A stretch of DNA of 37,659 bases from assembly GCA_020402945.1 (NCBI GenBank), contig JADBYQ010000102.1:1-37659 (forward strand), in the 5' to 3' direction. The stretch is from Cytophagales bacterium (GTDB lineage Bacteria > Bacteroidota > Bacteroidia > Cytophagales > Cyclobacteriaceae). Positions 31,866 through 37,659 of this stretch are shown here, piece by piece; position 1 is the stretch's first letter; each line of letters opens with the position of its first letter. The translations under genes were made by a program, and so were the position numbers. The notes under the pieces were generated by a model. That model did no database searches. It was given only the letters and a program-made list of their open reading frames with translations, and was not told the DNA's origin.

Positions 31866-34800
31866 CTACGCCAACTCCCTCAAATCAACTGGCACCACTC
31901 TGGAAATTCCTTTTTCTACCATGGTGATTCCGTAAATTACATCGGTTGTTGTCATCGTGCGCTTATTGTGCGTAACAATTACAAATTGACTGTCTTTACT
32001 AAAACTGCGAATGATGTTATTGAACTTATCGATGTTCGCATCATCCAGAGGAGCATCCACCTCATCAAAAATACAGAATGGAGCAGGCTTCAATAAATAC
32101 ATTGAGAACAGCAGTGCTGTTGCCGTTAATGTTTTCTCTCCACCTGAAAGCTGGTTGATGGTGAGCGGGCGTTTTCCTTTTGGCTTGGCAATAATGTCGA
32201 TTTCGGAATCTAGCGGTTTGCTTGGGTCGGCCAATTTCAAATCGCAATCATCGCCTTCATTAAACAATGAGCGGAAAACGCGCACAAAATGTTCTTTGAT
32301 TTGACCGAACGCTTGCATAAACGTTTCGCTCGCTACTCCTTCAATTTCACTGATCGTGCTGAACAAAGACTCTTTCGCTTTCAGCAAATCATCTTTTTGG
32401 GCAATGATGAAATCATTCCGTTGCTTAATCTCATTGTAGGCTTCCATCGCCATCGGGTTGATCGGACCCATGTTATCGAGCTTTTCGCGAATCTTTGATA
32501 CGTCCGCTCTCATCTTCTCATCATCCAACTTCATCAGAGCTTCTGCTTCTTCTGGGGTTGCTTCTCCCACTACGGAATCCAAATCCACGTTAAACTCAAC
32601 CGATAGGCGTTCTTTCACTGAGTTTAATTGGAGTTTGCTTTCATTCAGTTGATTTTGCAATTCCATTAACACCGTGTCAATGTTTTGGCGCTGATGCTGT
32701 GTTTCGCGGAGGTCTTTGTCGTATTGGTCTATTTCCCCTCGGCCGGTGTAGTATTCTTTTTCCGCTTCACTCAGTCCTTTCTCCATCTCCTCTTTTTCGC
32801 CATACATGCCGATGAGGTCGGTATCGTTATTTTGAGTGGTCTCGACAATTGTTTTGGACTCTTCCTCATTCTTTTTCAATTCTTCGCTATTTGTTTCAAT
32901 GCGCAAGCTGCTTTGCTCCATTGATTCTTGCTTGAACCGGATTTCTTGCTCCACACTTTTCACTCTATTCTCCTGCTGGTGGAAAAAAATATTTTGTTCG
33001 TTGAATGCTGATGATTTTTGGCTTAGCAAATCGTTTTGAGTGGCCAAATCATTCACGATCAATTTCATTTTCTCTTCGTGTTGGCTTAATTCTATCTTAG
33101 CCAACTCCGATTTTGGCTTGATATCTTCCAACTCCAAAGTCAGCGATTCAATTTTTTCCAAAATATCTTCTCTTCGCAGATCTGCACTACTGAGCATGCT
33201 GGAAAATTGTTCTTGTTTGGTGCGCACCGAAATGTGTTCGTCACTTACCAATTTGATGGCGCTCTGCGCTTCTTCAATTTGTTGCTTGAGCGTATTATTA
33301 CGCAGGCGCTCCAACTCCCGCTGTCTGTCAAGCAATGAGAATCGAATATCTTCAACTTTTTTCGTAAGGTCTTTGATCTCCTTGTCGAGCTTTTCCAGGT
33401 TCTTTGCACGACCGATCTTTTTCCCTTCAAACAATCCAACCGATCCGCCTGAAATACTAAATCTGCGTTTGGTTACTTTTCCACTCTTCGTAATAAAGGT
33501 GTTATCATCTGAAGATGGAATGTTTTTAATGTCTCCTTCCGCAACGTACACTTTGTCCAAAATGAAAGCCATCAACTTTGAGTACTTGGGATCGAACTCA
33601 ATAATCTGGGTGGCGGGAAAAGCATCTCCATACATTTGAAGCGGGGAGGGTGTAAATTTTTCGAAGGCATCCAAAATGAAGAAGTTAGCCTTTCCTTTGC
33701 TGGCGTCACTTAAAATATTGATCGCTTCGTAGGCGTGCGCCTCATGATCTACGATGTAGTAATTGAGGTAGGGCTCTAAATAGTTTTCAATGGCCACCCG
33801 ATACTCTTCGGTGGTAGACAGTATGTCCGAGAGGAGAGGAGCGTTTTTCGTTAACTCAACATTCTTTTTCAAGAACTTGATGGCCTCGGGGAAGCCTTCC
33901 AAATTTTCAACCAGCGATTTTGTCAGTTGAAATTCATTTTGACGCGCGTCCAGTTTTCTGCTGTTCTCCGTCATCTCTTCGCGAATCATATCAATCGTTT
34001 TTTCCAATGATCCGATTCGTTGATACACCTCTTCCTCTTCTCTTTTTAGTTTTTCGAGGTAACTATTTTTTTGTCCGATGTCTTCGTTCAACAACACTAG
34101 CTTCTTTTCAAACTCCGCGAGGCTGGTACTTTGTTGATGGGTGTCTGTAGTCGTGCGCTCTAACTCTTGTTTAAAAGACGAGACTTGGATTTCACGAATC
34201 TCTAAACCTTTATTTAATTGAAATGACTCTTCTTGCTTGGCGCGATGTACTTGACGCAGTGCATCCGATTCTCCTTGCAGTGTGTAGGTGGTTGCTTTTT
34301 GACTTTCGTATTCGTGGCGAAGTGCCTCGACTTTGTTGGTGATTTCAGTCAATATGGATTGTGCCGATTCTCTTTCCGACTCTAAGCTTTGAATGCTGAA
34401 ACGTGCACGCTCATTGCTTTTCTTGTCTTGGTCAATTTGGTCTTTTAGATTGTTAACACGATCCGTTAGAAAACGAAGACGTTCGTTCTTTACCTGTTTG
34501 TCGCTTTCATACTGCCTGATTTTAGAAACAAATTCATTGATTGACTTTTGACGAGACGACAACGTCTTTTCTTTTAAAATCAGTTCCGCTTTAGATTTTT
34601 CGATCAACGCCTCTTTCTCTGCCACTGCTGCGGCCAACTTTGTTTTGCGGTCGCTTTCGGTCTCAATTTGTTTGTTGAGTAACCCGAACTTATCCTTTTG
34701 CTTATTGACGACTACTTTTGCGAGGTGAATGCTCTTCTCTTTGTAGTCTTCTTTGATCTTATAGTACTGTTCGGTTTGTTTGGCCTGTTTCTCCAGGCTC

Positions 34801-35408
34801 TTCATATTTTTTTCGATTTCAAAAAGTAGGTCTTCTACCCGCTCTAAGTCAGCATCTGTATCTTCCAGTTTTTTAAGCGTTTCTTTTTTGCGTTTTTTGA
34901 ATTTGGAGATACCTGCCGCTTCTTCAAACAACATTCTTCGGGAATTGTCGCGGTCGTTTAAAAGATCATCTACCATGCCCAGTTCGATGATTGCATAGCT
35001 ATTGGACGCTACCCCGGTGTCCAAAAATAGATTCGTAATATCTTTCAGTCGGCAGGCTACTCCATTGAGTAGATACTCACTTTCTCCTGAGCGGTACAAA
35101 CGCCTGGTAATAGTAATCTGAGAATACTCAGTAGGTAAAATGTTTTTTGTGTTGTTGATTGTCAGAGAAACTTCAGCCATTTGCTGCGCAGAACGCTGGC
35201 TGGTGCCATTGAAAATGACATTTTCCATTTTCTCTGAGCGTAACGCACTCGTTTTTTGCTCGCCTAATACCCAGCGAATAGAATCCACAACGTTGGATTT
35301 CCCGCAACCGTTGGGACCCACGATGCCGGTGATCCCCTCATCAAAATTGATGACGATTTTATCAGCAAAACTTTTAAACCCTTTGATCTCCAGCTTCGAT
35401 AGTTGCAT
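31866..35408 (-). CDS. smc: Chromosome segregation protein SMC
   Basis: ATPase that organises and condenses the chromosome, normally with ScpA and ScpB (not in this window). It has 1180 residues, the full family length. Walker A is GPNGCGKSNVVDSIRWVLGEQ near residue 31. A long coiled coil runs to ~500, the hinge lies around 510-660 (ending before ISGGSVGLFEGKK), and a second coiled coil runs to ~1000. The ABC signature is NQLSGGEKTLTATAL and Walker B is FCIFDEVDAPLDDANIDKF. The predicted 5' leader is about 100 nt and contains a stable hairpin. The gene stands alone between convergent and divergent neighbours. Confidence 0.97.
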   Translation of the reverse strand: MQLSKLEIKGFKSFADKIVINFDEGITGIVGPNGCGKSNVVDSIRWVLGEQKTSALRSEKMENVIFNGTSQRSAQQMAEVSLTINNTKNILPTEYSQITITRRLYRSGESEYLLNGVACRLKDITNLFLDTGVASNSYAIIELGMVDDLLNDRDNSRRMLFEEAAGISKFKKRKKETLKKLEDTDADLERVEDLLFEIEKNMKSLEKQAKQTEQYYKIKEDYKEKSIHLAKVVVNKQKDKFGLLNKQIETESDRKTKLAAAVAEKEALIEKSKAELILKEKTLSSRQKSINEFVSKIRQYESDKQVKNERLRFLTDRVNNLKDQIDQDKKSNERARFSIQSLESERESAQSILTEITNKVEALRHEYESQKATTYTLQGESDALRQVHRAKQEESFQLNKGLEIREIQVSSFKQELERTTTDTHQQSTSLAEFEKKLVLLNEDIGQKNSYLEKLKREEEEVYQRIGSLEKTIDMIREEMTENSRKLDARQNEFQLTKSLVENLEGFPEAIKFLKKNVELTKNAPLLSDILSTTEEYRVAIENYLEPYLNYYIVDHEAHAYEAINILSDASKGKANFFILDAFEKFTPSPLQMYGDAFPATQIIEFDPKYSKLMAFILDKVYVAEGDIKNIPSSDDNTFITKSGKVTKRRFSISGGSVGLFEGKKIGRAKNLEKLDKEIKDLTKKVEDIRFSLLDRQRELERLRNNTLKQQIEEAQSAIKLVSDEHISVRTKQEQFSSMLSSADLRREDILEKIESLTLELEDIKPKSELAKIELSQHEEKMKLIVNDLATQNDLLSQKSSAFNEQNIFFHQQENRVKSVEQEIRFKQESMEQSSLRIETNSEELKKNEEESKTIVETTQNNDTDLIGMYGEKEEMEKGLSEAEKEYYTGRGEIDQYDKDLRETQHQRQNIDTVLMELQNQLNESKLQLNSVKERLSVEFNVDLDSVVGEATPEEAEALMKLDDEKMRADVSKIREKLDNMGPINPMAMEAYNEIKQRNDFIIAQKDDLLKAKESLFSTISEIEGVASETFMQAFGQIKEHFVRVFRSLFNEGDDCDLKLADPSKPLDSEIDIIAKPKGKRPLTINQLSGGEKTLTATALLFSMYLLKPAPFCIFDEVDAPLDDANIDKFNNIIRSFSKDSQFVIVTHNKRTMTTTDVIYGITMVEKGISRVVPVDLRELA

Positions 35409-35453
35409 TTCTAGATTTTATCAATGTTTCCAGTTTCAGGTTTCCAGTTTGTT

Positions 35454-35478
35454 GTTGTCGGTTTTGTTAACCGGCAAC
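35454..35478 (-). promoter_or_regulatory. Hairpin in the predicted smc 5' leader
   Basis: GTTGTCGGTT (35454-35463) pairs with AACCGGCAAC (35469-35478), ten pairs including one G-U, loop TTGTT. It lies between the predicted smc promoter and the smc start codon (35408). No T-tract follows on the smc strand, so it is not a terminator. The adjacent GTTTCCAGTTT words are a direct repeat (35426-35450). Confidence 0.55.
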
Positions 35479-35513
35479 TTGCGGCTGGCAACTAGGAACT
35501 TTTTTAAAGACGG

Positions 35514-35521
35514 CAAAGATA
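35514..35521 (-). promoter_or_regulatory. Predicted -7 box for smc
   Basis: The minus strand reads TATCTTTG, a perfect TAnnTTTG match. At the 19-nt spacing there is TTTT instead of TTTG. Transcription would start near 35508, giving a ~100-nt leader. Confidence 0.55.
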
Positions 35522-35623
35522 ACTTTCGGTTTGGCATTTGAAAAACTACCTATTCCCAAACCATTCACATTTTATCCATGTCTAATTTGTTGCGAAAACC
35601 CCTTTTTTTAACGAAATAATCAA

Positions 35624-35631
35624 TACCTTTG
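35624..35631 (+). promoter_or_regulatory. Predicted -7 box for the gene at 35638
   Basis: TACCTTTG is a perfect TAnnTTTG match and ends only six bases before ATG 35638. If used, the transcript would be leaderless or nearly so. The -33 region is T-rich but lacks TTTG at the right distance. Confidence 0.4.
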
Positions 35632-35637
35632 GTCTGA

Positions 35638-36162
35638 ATGGATAATATTCAGTTTTGGATTTGGCTAATCGTGATCATCGTCACGTTTCTTGCGCGGGCG
35701 AAGAAAAAGAAGCCCGAGGGTGATCCTACCACACTTGGGGGAGAGCCTGTTGATGGACGGACAAATCCTGCAGATAAGCCTATTTCATTTGAAGATTTGC
35801 TTCGGGAAATTCAGGCCTCAAAGGTACCACAACCAATCCCTGTAACGCAGAAAAAACAGGAATATGTGGATTATGATGATGAGTTGGAAGAAGAGGCGGT
35901 TACCGAGCGAGTAGATTACTCGAAGCGTGACCGGGACAGCACCTTTCAAACGTATGAGCGGGCAAAACAGGATGCATTCAATAGGGCTTCGTTGGAAGAG
36001 ACCATGAAAATTGAGGACACAGTCGTGCGATTTGGTCAATTTAAAGGCTATCAACAAGATACAGAAGTAAATGTGCTCGCAGAGTATGTGAAAGACTTGC
36101 AAGATCCCAATGGTTTCAGAAAAGCATTTATCTTAAGTGAGGTACTAAACCGGAAGTTTTAG
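35638..36162 (+). CDS. Hypothetical single-pass membrane protein
   Basis: 174 residues. A single N-terminal membrane helix (about 4-20, IQFWIWLIVIIVTFLA) is followed directly by a basic stop-transfer run (RAKKKK), which predicts N-out/C-in topology. The cytoplasmic part has a conserved-looking short block KPISFEDLLREIQASK, an acidic disordered stretch (DYDDELEEEAVTERVDY) and a C-terminal DPNGFRKAFILSEVLNRKF. I recognise this layout from unnamed Bacteroidota proteins but cannot assign a function. It is divergent from smc, with a 229-bp gap. Confidence 0.75.
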   Translation: MDNIQFWIWLIVIIVTFLARAKKKKPEGDPTTLGGEPVDGRTNPADKPISFEDLLREIQASKVPQPIPVTQKKQEYVDYDDELEEEAVTERVDYSKRDRDSTFQTYERAKQDAFNRASLEETMKIEDTVVRFGQFKGYQQDTEVNVLAEYVKDLQDPNGFRKAFILSEVLNRKF

Positions 36163-36318
36163 TTATTTTTTGATCTAAATATTACTTGGATGTTTTAATC
36201 GGGCTTTTCACAAGTCTATTTTTTAAGATTGATGCCATATTTATAAAAATTAAAGGTTACTATATTTTTTGACGGCTATTAATAATTATGTAATTTTTTT
36301 GAACTTTTGATTTAAGAT

Positions 36319-36657
36319 ATGATCACTAAAAGTTTACTAAGCAAGTGTTTAACGATAGGGTTAATTGTTTTGTCGTGGAATGCGGAAGGACAGGGTGATT
36401 GCAAAAAAAGTAATATCACTTTTGAGGCAATTGATGCCGTTGGAACCACTGAAACAGGCTTAGTAAAGTTGGATTTCAAGGGTCAACCAAATGATAGGTT
36501 CGTGTTATCATTGATTGGGCCGAGAAGATATATTAATCATGATTTTAAGGAACATGAGTTAAAAAGCTTAAGTAGAGGATCTCATATTCTTATCATTGGA
36601 GGAAGAAACGAAGCAGATAACTTTTGCCAAGAATATTTTCAATTTATTATCAAGTAA
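36319..36657 (+). CDS. Small secreted hypothetical protein
   Basis: 112 residues with an N-terminal signal sequence (MITKSLLSKCLTIGLIVLSWNAEG-QGD). Two cysteines (in GDCKKSN and NFCQEYF) bracket the mature part and could form a disulfide. The middle is beta-rich (ITFEAIDAVGTTETGLVKLDFKG, RFVLSLIGPRR) and it ends FQFIIK. Only 3 bp separate its stop from the ATG of the large repeat protein downstream, so they are almost certainly co-transcribed and may act together at the cell surface. The 156-bp region before it is very A+T-rich with several T6-T7 runs. No family recognised. Confidence 0.7.
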   Translation: MITKSLLSKCLTIGLIVLSWNAEGQGDCKKSNITFEAIDAVGTTETGLVKLDFKGQPNDRFVLSLIGPRRYINHDFKEHELKSLSRGSHILIIGGRNEADNFCQEYFQFIIK

Positions 36658-36660
36658 AGG

Positions 36661-37659
36661 ATGCGAAAAACTCCTTTTAAAGTATTAGTCACTTCTGCCT
36701 TACTTTTTTTAAGTGCTACCATCGGCTTTTCGCAACCCGTTTTTACCATTCAAAACAAGAAGGATGCTTGCGGCCCTTTAAATGGTTCATTTGAAATTCT
36801 AGTAACATCACAGTCTGGTCCATTAAATGGCCCTATAACTGCGTTTGTTTTTAGTGGTACTTATTTTTTAAATATACCATCACTGACTATTGGTGTTCCA
36901 GTCACCGTTCCCCTTCTCTCAGGAACTGCTGCTGGTCGGATATATAATGTTTCTGTAAATGATGACGATGGAAGTACGCTAGGGGTAACCACCATTAGGC
37001 TTTATTCCACTATTTCGGCTACAGAGTCCCATACAGATTTGACTACTTGTTCACCTGTAGACGGAACGATTAATTTAACACCATCCGGAGGATCTACGTT
37101 AGGCTATACCTATTCATGGACAGGCCCTGGAGGATTTACGGCCACAACCGAGGACATTTCAGGGCTGGAAGCCGGGAATTATACGGTAGTAATTGGCGAT
37201 GTGAATTTGAACCCAGTTTGTAATTTTTCTTTTGGGCCGATTACGGTCAACATTGCAACGCCTTCAGTTACTGTCGGAGCAATACCTCCTGTATGTTCCG
37301 GTACTACAACAAGCAGTTTAGCCTGGTTAGCTACATCAGGCGGGCCCTTAGATTTATATAGTATTGATTGGGATAATGCTGCAAACACGGCAGGGTTGGC
37401 GGATGTTGCGTTTCCTGGGTTTATAGTTTTACCTGTTTCTCCAATTACTATTTCTGGTATTCCCGTTTCAGCAGGCACTTATAGTGGTCTCTTCTATGCA
37501 AGGAATAGTGGGAGTACTTGTGTGACTTCTGGAATGCCAATAACTGTCACGGTTAATTCTCTCCCCACCATCAGCGGCACCTTGACGATCTGCGGCACGG
37601 GCACAACGACCTTGACGGGCAGCGGTACTCCCGCGGCTGTCACCCCGTGGGCATCTTCG
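36661..37659 (+). CDS. Large secreted repeat protein, N-terminal part (runs off the window)
   Basis: The frame is open from ATG 36661 for 333 codons to the end. The signal peptide MRKTPFKVLVTSALLFLSATIGFSQ would be cut before PVFTIQN. The mature part is rich in Thr, Ser, Gly and Pro, without charged runs. It contains SprB-like or PKD/Ig-like surface repeats: TCSPVDGTINLTPSGGSTLG and YSWTGPGGFTATTEDISGL are the common 'W-x-GP-x-G-F' type, with a following ITVTVNSLPTISGTLTICGTG. The last ~100 bp are distinctly more G+C-rich and begin the kind of repeat (TTTLTGSGTPA) that often precedes Ig-like BIG2 modules. A C-terminal type IX sorting domain would be expected beyond the window. Likely adhesin or gliding-surface protein. 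Confidence 0.85.
   Translation, partial: MRKTPFKVLVTSALLFLSATIGFSQPVFTIQNKKDACGPLNGSFEILVTSQSGPLNGPITAFVFSGTYFLNIPSLTIGVPVTVPLLSGTAAGRIYNVSVNDDDGSTLGVTTIRLYSTISATESHTDLTTCSPVDGTINLTPSGGSTLGYTYSWTGPGGFTATTEDISGLEAGNYTVVIGDVNLNPVCNFSFGPITVNIATPSVTVGAIPPVCSGTTTSSLAWLATSGGPLDLYSIDWDNAANTAGLADVAFPGFIVLPVSPITISGIPVSAGTYSGLFYARNSGSTCVTSGMPITVTVNSLPTISGTLTICGTGTTTLTGSGTPAAVTPWASS

Noticed and set aside
31960..31985. GTGCGTAACA inside smc, similar to the insertion-sequence end.
   Set aside because: It is explained by coding for the conserved VTHNKRT segment of SMC; there is no flanking repeat.
33040..33639. A 199-codon open frame on the plus strand within smc.
   Set aside because: It lies opposite the SMC coiled-coil coding sequence and is rich in Ser/Leu/Phe as expected for an antisense shadow; no family features.
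1..37659. CRISPR arrays, toxin-antitoxin or restriction genes, prophage genes, tRNA and rRNA genes.
   Set aside because: Looked for on both strands; the tandem repeats found have 14-16 bp units with no spacers, and no protein belongs to these classes.

Overview
The window looks like chromosomal DNA of a Bacteroidota bacterium, most likely of the Cytophagales/Cytophagia type. Four things point there. It has a type III glutamine synthetase. It has a secreted protein with a C-terminal type IX secretion (CHU_C, 'type B') sorting domain. It has the rpmF-fabH-efp-accB-accC gene order. Many gene starts are preceded by the Bacteroidota -7 promoter box TAnnTTTG rather than by a Shine-Dalgarno sequence. 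Species cannot be named from the sequence alone. Most genes are housekeeping, so the unusual material sits in the spacers and at the two edges.

Left edge (1-1601): the N-terminus of a transposase runs off the window. Next to it is a sterol-desaturase pseudogene with three in-frame stops, then a PAP2 phosphatase. 1846-4008 is glutamine synthetase III, closed by a strong bidirectional terminator. From 10141 down to 4075 everything is on the minus strand: pdxA, a TerB-like protein, then the fatty-acid/translation cluster DUF177-rpmF-fabH-efp-accB-accC. 10329-14431 on the plus strand carries rsmA-mgtE, a pentapeptide-repeat membrane protein, greA and a HIT protein. 17442-14424 on the minus strand carries a small unknown protein and a phospholipid pair: a PlsB-like acyltransferase overlapping gpsA, which makes its glycerol-3-phosphate substrate.

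17596-25481 holds a large type IX secreted protein overlapping a DCC thiol-disulfide protein, then fabD, folK (minus), sppA and bioB. 25482-26431 is mostly non-coding but hides two very short exported-peptide genes on the minus strand, divergent from a large TPR sensor histidine kinase. metG, an EamA transporter and smc (minus) follow. The right edge has three plus-strand genes of unknown or surface function; the last is a secreted repeat protein cut by the window end.

The best leads are: (a) an 86-bp MITE-like element between fabD and folK, flanked by a 10-bp direct repeat, whose ends match the end of the insertion sequence at the left edge; (b) a G+C-rich, apparently structured element between folK and sppA with an 11-nt repeated box; (c) a near-consensus promoter placed directly before an intrinsic-terminator hairpin upstream of greA; (d) the three-stop desaturase pseudogene; (e) the two tiny exported peptides beside the orphan sensor kinase; (f) several families of short tandem or palindromic spacer repeats. 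I did not find a convincing new multigene system such as a defence island, CRISPR array or prophage.
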